A DNA stretch of 64,000 nt from Embiotoca jacksoni (Eukaryota; Chordata; Actinopteri; Embiotocidae), in the NCBI GenBank assembly GCA_022577435.1, contig JAKOON010000012.1, positions 8,735,412 to 8,799,411 of the forward strand, read 5' to 3'. Below the pieces are notes generated by a model. That model made no database searches. It was not told where the DNA came from and worked only from the letters and a program-made list of their open reading frames with translations. The first letter of the stretch is position 1. Each line of letters opens with the position of its first letter. Of the stretch, positions 26,388-39,300 are shown piece after piece. The position numbers and the translations under genes were made by a program.

Positions 26388-27166
26388 AAAGAAGAAAATT
26401 GAAGGAAGGATACAACCCTGAGGAGGAAATAGCGTAGAAGGACAAAAACAGAGAGAATCAAGACACATCTTTGAGTAAAACTGAGTCTAACAATCAGTGA
26501 TGTTTTTTTGTCTCTTTGTTTGAGTGTCAACTCACAGCCAGTTATCATTACTGGCAAGGCCATTTGTCCTTCAATGGCACACAAACAGCCTGGTTAAAGA
26601 ATGAATAGTATGTTTACATACATAAGACAATAACAATTTAGTTGAATATTAAATTAAACAGCAAACACATCTTGTTTCTTAGAGAGAATTAACACTCCTA
26701 TGTTATTCATACTGTATCAATGATGATGAAATACAGTAAAACACTATTATACCAAAACATGCTGACACACTCACTCACCTGGACAGTACAGAGGAAATCC
26801 AGAGAGGTTTATTTTATCCTCCTGTTGCAGATACAGATAGGCAGTCGTCCTAGTCCAGATAAAAGTGGAAATGTTTTTTGTTGACCGAACAGGACTCCCT
26901 CCTCTTTGCTTGTGACCAGAGAAGTGGGTTTGAATTCCTGGGACGGTCAGAGTGATGGTGTTACAATGAACAATAGGATCAGTGTGAGTGACATCCAATA
27001 CAGCCCACAGCACACAGAGAGTGTAGCAGAGGCCTCATTTAAAAAACCTTTTTTAAGACTAACTAAACACTGAAATAATGTCTGTCTGATAATGTTTGCT
27101 TCAACCAGTAGAATATCAACTGTGAAGTTGAAAGTAATTTTTTATCTGTTAGGCAGGCACCTAAAT

Positions 27167-27481
27167 ATGATGATATTATGCATTACACTAATGTTTTTAC
27201 AGCAGTGGGTAATCACTGCTCCGGATGCCCATCATCAAGTCATCAAGCATGGATCTGATAATATTACACGTTCACAGTTTGATGAACTCATACAACTAAG
27301 CATGGGGTGGAATGAAAATCAAGCTGGCTCTGACCAAGGACTGCTGACACCAGATACAAGCTGTGTGCAACTGGTGTTTGGTTACAGGAGTCATATTTCA
27401 TTGCCTCCATTCAACAAAGAACAAATGAGATCAATTGAGCCATATGTGCTTCAGCAAAATCCACAAAACGTATTTGAATAA
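27167..27481 (+). CDS. Possible small secreted protein, unrecognised
   Basis: An uninterrupted frame of 104 codons plus stop, starting at a double Met. The first 19 or so residues look like a signal peptide (MMILCITLMFLQQWVITA, then PDAHH). The rest is hydrophilic, with one N-glycosylation sequon (NIT), one Cys (TSC) and no paired basic cleavage sites, which argues against a peptide-hormone precursor. The same frame extends upstream to an ATG at 27092. An alternative reading is a terminal exon: a strong acceptor (TTTTTACAG) ends at 27202, inside the putative signal peptide. An AATAAA overlaps the stop codon (27477-27482). The ORF lies head-to-head with spmip4. I do not recognise the family; a chance ORF or a relic is possible. 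Confidence 0.3.
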   Translation: MMILCITLMFLQQWVITAPDAHHQVIKHGSDNITRSQFDELIQLSMGWNENQAGSDQGLLTPDTSCVQLVFGYRSHISLPPFNKEQMRSIEPYVLQQNPQNVFE

Positions 27482-29720
27482 AGTCAGAATCAGTCAGAGT
27501 CAAGAAGGAAAATCTTCCTGTTCTTATTATGATTTAGAAAGTGTGTGATCATTTTGTAGAACATTCTCTTCTTGGATTAAGTGGATGGCGGGAGCTGTCC
27601 ATGTGTCCATGGTGCTGCTACTCTGTCATTACTTTCTTGATGGATAGGGTTCACATTAAAGACTGTGACACAATGATTTGACCTATTTGGAAAAAAGGTA
27701 TGTCAGTTTTCTTGGACAGTTTCAAAATCTTTAAATGTTAAAGGACTCAGATTATTCTCAAACCCTATTTGATGAAATGTTGATGTTTTTTTTTTTTTAA
27801 ATAAATTAATCTGAGATGGCATTTTAAATAAGCTTGGACTGATTTAGACTATGTTTATACATCATCCTGCTGAGTCAGACATTAGTTTGCAAAATATGAG
27901 TAAAGTGAAATAATCCTTCATTGTCCCTGTTACAAAATTGAAAATGTGTACATATTGCTGACATTAAAGCCCAACATTACAGTCCATTAAAACTTGGCTT
28001 TGCTCTATAACATTTAATATTCATGACTAAAAAGGCATCATTAAAATAAAATAAAAAACAGAACCCTGCTCACTTCAAATTAGAGTGAGGAGCAGAGAAA
28101 AATAAATGCAGATATCTCTCATGTAAAGCAACTATACCTGTTCTAAATTCTGCAGACACCAGTATCTTCATGCAGGGTCATTGCAGATATTAAGAAGCTA
28201 ATAGAAAAAATACAGGACACACACCTGATTTACTCCCCGTTCCATAAATCATCAGAAACTTGAAAACTGCATCTAAATACCAGTTTTCAATCAGCACACA
28301 TAATCAATGCAGCTGCCTCTCCTTGAACATGACATGGACTGCTTTCCAAAGCAGCAAACGTTGCCTTGTTTGTTAGTTCACAAGACTCATATTCTGCATT
28401 CTGCTTTTTAATTGGGATTCTCAAGAGACCTTGTCCAAAGTCTCAGCAAAACACCCAAGTCCTATCAAGCAGCCTAAGCTACGTCCAGTAACCAATTACC
28501 CTGCTCTGCCCCAGCAGAGCCGCTGCTCTCCGGATTACATTTCCTGCTGCTGCATTACAAATGGGCCACAGCCTGCAGTGATTTCTCTAATATTAAGTTA
28601 TTGTGCAGCTGCAAGCTGATGGCTATCCGCCACAGGATTTCACACACCAACAGGAATCCAACTTAATTCTCTTCCTGTAGTTACCTCTGAAAGGAATTAA
28701 TTCACCTCTCTCTTGAGGAAAAACATGTGACATTGATTAACCCCACTGGTCAAGAATCAACTACCCCATCTTACCCCTGAAACCAATGAGTATTCTCTGA
28801 GCAGCCAGAAGTTGGCAACTTCACTGTTATTAAGACATAATCACCATCTAGGCTTAATAAACAGAACATATTATAATATAAACTGATTCAAGAAAGGTCT
28901 TGTTTATATTTTGACAGGGTGCTTACTCCGTACCTTCAAAAATACCCTACATAACCACTAGACTTGTATATCAGGATTTAATCATCTGCTACACATGATT
29001 AATGCTAAGTTACATTTGACCAAGTAAAGCCACTTGTTTAATGTGAGGGTAAGATTGTGGTGATGGTTAAAAGACACCAACATTGGCTGTTGCATAGGTC
29101 TACAGAGTCAAAGTCAAACTCTGTATGTGCAACAATTCACCTCATCCTACCTCTGATGGTCAGAGGCTCCCTGGGCAGCTGCCTGCACTGCCAGGTTGGT
29201 AATCTGTCCTTTCCTTGTTGGTGCACTACAAGCTTCCTGAAAGAGTTTATGGAGACATTCATGATGCTTCTTTCATGTGAGCTGAGAATGAAAGAATAAA
29301 AGATGAACCTGTGAACTTACACTTCAAAGCTCGCAGCTCTGGAGAATATTCCATTAATTTAATTTCTCTAAAAAAAAACCCTAAAAAAACACATTTCACT
29401 ACCACGGAGGTACAGTGTGTGGGTGTTAGCATGTGTGTGTGTCTGTGCATGTGTGCATGTTTCTGGCTCCAAGGTGTGTTTTCTCTACAATGGGAAATAT
29501 TTTAAGGCAAAATACATCTATTACAAGAATGTGTTTTTCCAGTTACATGCAACTTTGAGCAAAGAAATGTGGCGAAACAACAAATTTCCTTTGAGTGTTT
29601 TCACATGCTTTCTCCATCTATTCAGTCAGGTTCTGAAAGCTGGAAGCCAAGTGCCCTTGAGTTATTCAGTGCTGTCATAAGGTAACATAGTCAGAGCTGC
29701 TTTTATACCTTTACAGCCAG

Positions 29721-29724
29721 TCTA

Positions 29725-29796
<72 letters not shown>
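29721..29796. repeat. (TC)n(TATC)n compound microsatellite
   Basis: TC dinucleotide followed by TATC tetranucleotide repeats. Confidence 0.97.
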
Positions 29797-30381
29797 ATTC
29801 ATCCCACTATGAATATTTCACAGTTACAACTTACATGTTGACTTAAGCTGTGCTTTTTAAACAAGCTCATTATTCCTACTGTACACTGTAAAAAAAAAAA
29901 GCTTTTTGCATGCGCTTTTTCAATGGAAATTAAACATCCGATCAGTGCTTTAATAGGAGCACTGCACAGTGTCTCTGGTGGTATATAATAAAGACACGGA
30001 GTGAACAGCCTGCCCTGTTTTTTTTCTTGGTTGTTGATTTTTTTTTTTTTTTCAATTTCTAGGGAGAATATCTATACAGGCGCCGTGTCTTTCTTCACCT
30101 CTGCATATTCCACAGAAAACCCCAGAGACACAGCTCAATTTCTCAAATGACAGCTGTAGCTCGTCTCTCTGGCGTCAACAATTCGGCGTCAAAGTGAATC
30201 TGTTTGACCACTTCGACTCCCAGTATTTTAGGGAAGAGCATACAATGAACTGGAGTAAATAGCTATATGTTTAGAGGACATCACTTCTCAGAGAAGCTCG
30301 GCTGCAGCCGCCTCACCCCGTCATCTACTCTTGTTCTCTTACATCTGAGCGTCTCATTTGGTCTTCACAGCAGCTCTCACC

Positions 30382-33300
30382 ATGACAGCGTTTGACTTCT
30401 CGGATATAGAGGCGTTTTTGGACTGCCATCCGGATTTATTCGAGGAGTATCTCGTTCGGAAAGCGAAATGTGATCAGGTTAGCAGGTGGTTGAAGGAGCA
30501 TCAGCCGTCGAAAGTGTCGACAACCGAGGAGAAGCGGGGTGCTGCCATGGACCCGCTCTGGCCGAGTAACACTGACGGGCTCCGGCGCAGATCGTCCCAC
30601 ATGGAGCTGCGGCGGAACTTCGCCCGGTCCAAAGCCACCACTGCGCACCGGACATACGACGAGCATGTGAGCCTGAGCGAACACGAATCCCAGTCCAGCA
30701 TGAGGCGCCGTGCGCTCCTGCGTAAAGCCAGCTCGCTGCCTCCGACGACCGCGCACATCCTGAGCGCCCTGCTGGAGTCTCGGGTCAACGTGCCCCAGTA
30801 CGCCTCCAGTGCTATTGACTACAAATACAGACTTAAAGAAACCAACGAGAGGGAATTTTTTTTGGAGTTAGTGAAGGATATCTCCAATGATTTGGACCTG
30901 ACAAATCTGAGTTACAAGATCCTGATCAATGTGTGCATCCTTGTGGATGCAGACAGGTGTTCGCTTTTCCTCGTTGAAGGACCAGCTCATAAGAGGACAC
31001 TGGTGTCCAAGTTCTTCGATGTGCACTCAGGCACCACAGTCAGACCATCATCCAGCACTTTAAACTCCAATGAAGTGCAAGTGCCATGGGGAAAAGGGAT
31101 CATTGGCTATGTGGCAGAGCATGGGGAGACAGTCAACATCTCCAACGCATATGAGGTACAGGTCTACATATTTACTAATTTTACTCAGACTACATTTCAG
31201 AGACATTTGCGATCAATGAAGTTATTGATAATCAATCTCTGACTGCCGTGGGCATTACACTTGCTTTTCAGCATTGAGAATAAACCTCAGGTTGGGGGTG
31301 CACCTTGGCATTCCTCCATGAGCAGTATCCACAAATGCTGAAAAAGTTTGCAACACAAAGTTGCTTTGCCGCTTGCAACATTGCCCCACCCCTCAGAGTG
31401 CAAACCTTTAAGCACGTAGTACCGCTCAAGTCAAAGAAATGGAGAGGAGACTTGGGGTAATTAGCTCGACTATGTCCGAGTAAAACAAATCTCTCCCTAT
31501 AGTAGTCAAATAAAAAAGCACTAAAGCGAGCGTTATAATTCTCGCAGATTCCCACGAGCCACATCTCATGTTGTACGCTACCAGTTGCGCACCACATCAT
31601 TATATCATGGCCCTGGGCTGCTCAGGAAGCTATGGCAAAATGATGATGCGGATCTCCCTGCGGACTATTACTGCAATAGTATAGATATGTGTCACCGAGG
31701 TATCTCAGTTTTCTCCCTGCGTTTAAATGACCATGAATCACACCTGACAATTGCGTCGGGGATGCTTTATTGTATGTGACACAGGCACGTAAAAACCCAA
31801 ATGTTGAAGGGACGTAGTTATGTAGGGCTACGAGGTCAAAGGTGCTGTCATTTACTGGCAACTGTGGGGTGTGCATATCTGGCTATGTGGCAATATGCAA
31901 TATGTAATGTGTAATGTGTGTTTATATGACCACAATTGCAGGACCACCGCTTCAGTGATGAGATAGACAAGTTAACGGGCTACAAGACTCAGTCCATCCT
32001 CTGTATGGCCATCTGCAACAGCGATGGAGAAGTCATAGGTGTTGTGCAAGCAATCAACAAAAATCCAATGGGCACCCCCTTTACTGAAGATGATGAGAAG
32101 GTGAGACTGTATTATTATGAGAAAAAAACAAAACATTCAACCTAGATTCAAATCCAATACAATCTGGGCAATTTATCATCTTCAGTATTATTGTCGTTGT
32201 TTGTACCATTAAGGATATTTTAGAGATGGAGTTAAAATTAGATTGGAGCATTGTGTACCCCCACTACAACCACATACACCAACTCCCTGCAAACTAATGC
32301 TTGTACTTTGAATCTTCTTAATGGCTGTGTAGAGCGGGGCAAAGTGTTCCCCTGGAAGCAAAATAGCAGAAAAATGAAGAGAAGAGGTCAACCTTTTACT
32401 CAAGTGTGGGGGATTAAATATGTCTGGATGTAGAATATATACACACACTTAGGAAACACATTTCGAGTTCATACACTTTCAGTTGCTCCCTGAGCTATCT
32501 GCTTGAAATGGGTTTGCTAGAATGTGCATGTATTATGGCTTCATTTACGGTTCCACAGCTTATGAATACAATTTCATTCTCCAAGTTTGCTGATGAGCAA
32601 ATAATTTATTGGGCATCTTGCAGATCTGAAAAGTGTTGGCTTCTTGTTTAAGTGAGTACTCAGGCAATAAAAAGGCAAAAGTGCTTATCTGAATCACTTG
32701 GTGTACACTTTGAAAAAAATAATTCTGTCACCTCCTGCAGAGGTTTGTAACATGATGATGTTTACAAACCTCTGCAGGAGTCCAACTGCACTGCGAAAGA
32801 ACAGTTTGTCCACAAGGTGGCACAGTAAAGTTGTGGAACTTCATATATTGTGAATACAAACAGCATGCTGTCACTTCAATTTCAGACAAATCTAATTTGT
32901 AGATATTTGCATTTAATGGCTTTTTTTTGTGTAAATCTAAATCAATACACTAAAAATAGCTAGTGCACAGAAACTATTCTCCAGCAACAAAGACAGTGAA
33001 AAAAGTTTAAAAAAACAAAAAAAAACAACCTGATCTGCCATTTAATCCAGACATTTTACAGCTCGTGATGCCTTTAAATCAATACTTCATTAACAGGGAA
33101 TCTATCTGAGAGAAATTTGTGCTGAAAAGCAGCTGACTCCGTCATGACTTTCTACCCACGTCACCAGACCCACTTTATGTTCCTCTCACCCATTTTTATG
33201 CCTGATTTGTTTAGCATCCCCATGGCTAACATCTAGAGATTATGCAAACCTCTCCACTTTTACTCAGGTGCTGCAGATGTATCTACCATTCTGTGGAATA

Positions 33301-36300
33301 TCAATTTCCAACGCCAAGTTGTTTTCGGAGTCTCGCAAGGAGTACGAAAGGAGTCGGGTGAGAAGCTATAAAATGTGCCTTTATGAAAGATGCTTGATGC
33401 TTTTAAAGCCAGAATTATGGGTTACATAAGCTTCATGAAACTTACCTATAATACAATTTTGATCACTAAGTACTCACTGTAAACAGAAAGACATCCAGTG
33501 TGTTTACCTTACAGTTTTTTGTAGTGAGTAGTTTAATGAAAAGGTTAACACGAGGATTTTTACATTGCTGTGGGACATAGATTAACATTCAACAACATGA
33601 TATTCTATCATTAATTTACAAATGTTGTGCTTGTGTAATGAATATAAGTCATATTGTTCATTGTTGTTGCCACAGGCTTTGCTAGAGGTCGTTAACGACC
33701 TGTTTGAGGAGCAGACTGACCTGGAGAAGATTGTCAGGAAGATCATGCAGCGAGCGCTGACGCTGCTGCAGTGCGAGCGCTGCTCTGTGCTTCTTCTAGA
33801 GGACATCGACTCACCTGTGAGACATTTTCTTTAATATATAGTTTATCAGCTTTTACATTTTTACTGCCTCACATTCATTTTCTGCTCGAGTTACTCCAAG
33901 TTATTTCAACCTTTTCATTAATGTTTTACTTGTGCAAAACTTTCTCATTATTGTTGCTAAATGATATTTCTGCTGGTTGTGGTGACACATGACTTTCTCA
34001 TAGGTTGTGAAGTTCTCCAAGACGTTTGAGCTCATGTCTCCCTTGTGCAACATGGACCGTGACATCAGGTAAAAAAAGACATCACAAAAAAGACTCTGAT
34101 GATCATCTATTCTATGATACTACAACAAAAACACAAATCATTATATGGATACACATGGATGTGATGAGCATTCACACAACGCTTACGTGTTCCAAAATTT
34201 GTTTTGCTGTTTTTTAGTAGTATTTACTCTGCGTATGTTCTGCTGTTGATTTGGATATGTAAGGGCCTGGACATGACTCTTGTTTCCTCTTTGTGTTATT
34301 GGCCACACCAGCATGGAGAAGTTATCCTGTTCCGACTGGCTGATCAATAACAGCATTGCTGAGCTGGTGGCTTCCACAGGACTGCCTGTTAACATCAGTG
34401 ATGTGTGTCAGGACCCACGCTTTGATGCAGAGGTGCGGACACAGCAGTGTATTTATCAAACCTTTTAGAGCATACATGGAAATACAGGCCCCAGGCCCAT
34501 TTTTTAGTCATTGCATAAATATAAATTTGTCCCACAAACAAATTGCATGATTATGTCCTCTTCCTTTTACAGGCAGATCAGGCCTCCGGGTTTCATATCA
34601 GATCAGTGCTCTGTGTCCCCATCTGGAATCGAACTCATCAGATAATTGGTAGGTTGACCAGAAATAATCAATTCTATCTTACTGGAAACCAGTGTTCATG
34701 CTACAGTCAATGATTTCTGTATGTTTCCTACAGGGGTCGCACAAATTCTGAACCGCCTGGACAGGAAGACTTTCAACGATGCAGATCAGAGACTGTTTGA
34801 GGTTACCTGATTAAAACTCTCCACACAGCTGGACCACCAAACACTATGTTTAATCCTAAATCTCTTTTTAATGTGCTCTTTGCCATATTCTTTGTGTGCA
34901 GGCATTCGTGATATTCTGTGGGCTTGGAATCAACAACACTATGATGTACAATCAAGTGAAGAAGACGTGGGCCAAACAGTCTGTAGCTCTGGATGTAAGC
35001 ATGTTAAAATAAGATTGACTTTATTAATCCCACAGTGGGGAAATTCAGTCATCACAGCAGCAAGAAAAAAACCAAAAGTGCACACAATATGAAAAAAATT
35101 TACAAATACGTACAAGATATAAGAAATAATATAGATAAAGAATAATAAAAAAAAAAAAAACAGACAAATAAAATAAAATTTAAAAAAAATAAATACAGTT
35201 GAATGGAAAAAAATTATCGGTGCTATGAAATGAAATGAGATGAACAGCGCAACGATATTATAGGGTGGAGTTGTACAGTCTGACAGTTGGAACAATCGAA
35301 CTGCGGCAGCGCTCTTTCCTACACTGAGGGTGCAGCAGTCTGCCACTGAAGGAGCTGCTTAAAGCTCCTACAGTCTCATGGAGTGGGTGAGAGGTTTTGT
35401 CCAAAAAAAAAGTTATCTTTATTCACCTGCCACAGCACCACTATGAAGGACAGATATATTAATTTTCCTCCATTACTTTTTAATCATTTGCCAGTATTTC
35501 TTCAAGATTCCAAATGTTTCCATATAGTATATATTGTTTGGCAATATTATTATTATTATTATAAAAAAATTTATTTAATGGAATATAATTTATATATGGT
35601 TAAAATATATTGGAAAAAGAAATCAACCTTGATACATATTAATCCAAGCATTTATATGCATTAAACAAGCTTAACAAAGTTTTCTTTTACAAGCATGTTT
35701 GCCTTTTTATTGAACTACATGGTATAAGCTGCATTTTAAAGTGAACTGGGGATCTTCATACAAACAAACAAGAATTTTATAAACTAATGTAGAGAAATTC
35801 TCTATAATGTTTAACCAAAACTAAATTTAAAAAAAATCTCAATTGTTTTAAGTAAAATAATCTAATTTCTGACACCGCTTAAAATGTGTTCCAACTGTGT
35901 GTATGAAAATGTATTAATTGTAGAAGAATGTGGTGTCACTGATTAATGCTAACCTGAGAGGAGGCGCTTCTTTATTTAGTGTCTCTATCTGTGTTCTGCT
36001 CCACTGCCCGCTATCTAACCTGAGCCGCCACATTACACTCAGAAAACATGGTTCTGCTACTCCACCATCAATATTTCAGCTGCTCTCAATAATTCATGAT
36101 AAATACACGTGACAGTCTGCCTCTCATCAAAAGCAACACACACTGATGTGTTTTTGTCTCATAATCTTTTCTGTCTTTAAGGATTTTTTTTGTTATTGTT
36201 AGAACCAACATGTAGCAACAAATTGCTTTAAAAAGCAGAGATGGATTTTGTTTGATCCTGATAACGTGCAGTAAGAATAGGAGAAACAGAACATATTGAA

Positions 36301-39300
36301 ATCCATAGAAAATATTGATTATCTTCTGTAACAGTGAGTGTTTTTTTTTTTTTTTTTTTTTTTTTAAAGAATTTGTCTTATTTAGTTTAGGTCATCCCCT
36401 CGTGGCCTTACATCATTATCTGAATCAGTTTCTTATATCTGACTATTTTGCATTGGTTCGTTTTTTTTCAGATGTTGTCCTATCATGCTACCTGCTCCAA
36501 AGTAGAAGTTGACAGGCTTAAGGTAATCCTCAGAGTGAATGAATGTAAAAAACATCCATTCATACGCCTACTGACTTTATGAAATGTGTGAAATCTGTCA
36601 GTGGTTGAAGGTGAAATATAATCAGAGTGCTGTTTGCTGATTGCCATCCTGCCACCCTTTGCTGGCACTGTGTGACTTACAGATCTGTCCTCTCCTCCCT
36701 TAAGGCTGCCAAGATCCCACTGAGCAGTGAGTTGGGCATCGATGAGTTTCACTTCAACGACTTCTCTTTGGACAATGATGCCATGATCACTGCATCACTC
36801 AGGATGTTTCTGGAACTTGGTGTTGTACAAAAGTTTAAAATTGACTACGAGGTGAGGCCTTGGAATATGTCCTGTGATATCAGTGTTTTATCAGTCCAAA
36901 GAGTATATACAGTATACATGCCACCTGTCTGTCTGTGTCCTTAGGTTTTGTGCCGCTGGCTTCTGACTGTGAGGAAGAACTATCGAACTGTGGCATATCA
37001 CAACTGGAGGCATGCTTTCAACGTGTCGCAGTGCATGTTCGTTATGATCACAGTAAGTTTTAAAGATAGATCAGATTTATGTCTTAATTTAGAGCATTGG
37101 AGCTGTAGATGCCCATAAATAGTTAAATCTAAAGTTAAAATTGATTCAGCTTTCTTAGAGGCATATTTCTTGTGTCTTGTGTCACATGTTGTCTGCTTTG
37201 GTCTCTCTTCGCTTTCATTCTATGCTGTCAAACTGTCTATACAGTGAAGGTAAAATTAAACACTATTCAAAACAAAGCCCTCATTTGGGATAAGGTGAAC
37301 GGTTTATTTTTAAAGCCCCGTGGTGAGAAAAGAAACTCTTTGCGGACATATCAGTAAACTAATTAGTAATCTGTGACTAAACAAAACATCAATGGGAAAA
37401 TACATCACAGGGGGAAGCATCATTAGGGAAAAATTGTAAAGAGGACTATTTGGGGGTAAATACAAGAGTGACTCACCTACTGGACCATGGCTGTCTGCTT
37501 TGCTCTGTGTAGACGGCCAGCTTCCAGGATATCCTGTCGGATGCAGAGACACTGGCACTGATGGTAGGCTGTTTGTGCCATGACTTGGACCACAGAGGAA
37601 CCAACAATGCGTTTCAAGCCAAGTAAGCATAGAGGCCGGAGGTTACAAAGGACAGGTGTCTTTGTTGGTGCCGCAGAGTGTCACTGCTCTGTTTTACCTG
37701 CAGGACAGGTTCTGCTCTGGCTCTGCTCTATGGGACGTCCGCCACCCTGGAGCACCATCACTTCAACCATGCAGTCATGATCCTGCAAAGTGAGGTCAGG
37801 TCAATATTTTCATTATGCCCAAGCGATTCTTACATTTACTGTATTAGCAATATTAGTCGAGGTTTCCTTTTGTGGTCTGAAGCCTCTTTTCCACTGCTGG
37901 TAGGAGCCCGGCTTGACTGCTTGCTTCATTTTGGTTTCCCATCGGGCAAAAGTTGTGAAATAATACTTGGTACTATTTTAGGTATCATCAAGTTTCCAAG
38001 GTAGCTGAGCCGATACTAAAAGGTTGACAATAAAATACTGCTGACTACTGATTGGTCAGAGAGAATCGTCACAATCACTTCGTCACTGTTTACGCGATAC
38101 GAGACATCCTGCACAGCCAAGCTACTACTACTGCCGCATTTTTTTAATTCACTGGACTACTCGATTAATAGCACCTCGCAAAACCACGTCGTGGTCAGTT
38201 GACTGGGTGTCTAGATGGTAACAAAAGTTTCCAGTGAGTGTGTGCGTCACGTTAAAGATAACGCCACAGCAGTTTCATGTGGAGTTGCAATAGTAATGAT
38301 TCCGTATTAAGGGAGAACAATCTGCAGTGGAAAACAAAGGCAGAAAAGTACTTGGTACCAAAGAACAGTAAAGTCAAGTTGAGTAGAGTCGGTAAATGAA
38401 GTGGAAAAGGGGCTTTAATTTAGTGTTTAATTCATACAGATAAAACAAAATTGTGTTTCCTTATTTAATGACATTTAAATGGTTATTTTGAATACCAAGT
38501 AATTACTGAAAGAAAAGCACCAAAACCAATATTGAATAGCTTTAATGTCACATGGTGGCAGCTAGATAAGATTGAGAGTTTTTGTACGATTTTTTTCCCT
38601 CACAATTTTGCTGTATTAGGCAGTTTGAAAATGACACATAAACATATCATCTGTGCAATTATGGATCAGTGCCACACGCTGCAGCCATTAGCTAGTATGC
38701 AATGTCTGTCCCTAGATTGGCCAAATAGATCAGCCCAACAGGAAAACACATACAAACGTCGCACAATTGCACAATAAAAACAACATAAAAGCCTAAAAAA
38801 AGCAACTGGTCATCCCTGATTGCATTACTGATCCCCTTTTAAAAAATGTTTTAACATGGTACTGAGACCGTAGGGGACAGGGAAAGCAGAACTCCACAAC
38901 TCTACGTTGCTGTACACAAACTGCTCCTGGGCAGAACAAGTGACCACTAGTGACGTCAAGAGGCTGCTTTGTCTCAGGTTTAGATCAGTTTGATCATCAG
39001 GAACTGTGTTCTCTATTGATTTCTTTCAACTGAGGACAGAGAAAGTCCATACACATTGCTAATTAACATTGCTAATGAGAGCTTCATTTGACAGTGAGCA
39101 ATGACTTTACCAATGCACTGGATTTAAGGTGACATTTTAGCCATTATTGCTCATCCTTTTCTGCTCTTCTGTGTGTACCTACTGCATACTATTGTATTTT
39201 CTTTCACAGGGTCACAATATCTTTGCAAACCTCTGCTCTAAAGAGTACAGCAACATGATGCAACTATTGAAGCAGGCTATTCTCTCAACAGACCTTACTT

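Larger units (their letters stand above)
26591..30381. other. Intergenic region between divergent spmip4 and pde11a
   Basis: Holds the possible leader exon of spmip4 (ending 26779), the small ORF at 27167, AT-rich unique DNA and a TC/TATC tract at 29721-29796. A TATATAATAAAG string near 29981 and CpG-richer DNA at 30.1-30.4 kb make the last 400 bp the likely pde11a promoter. A good acceptor (GGTCTTCACAG) ends at 30370, just before the pde11a ATG, so a noncoding upstream exon is also possible. Confidence 0.4.

Noticed and set aside
31156..31941. Extra coding exon in pde11a intron 1
   Set aside because: Exons 1 and 2 join in frame at the conserved AYE/DHRF junction, and frames in between lack family motifs.
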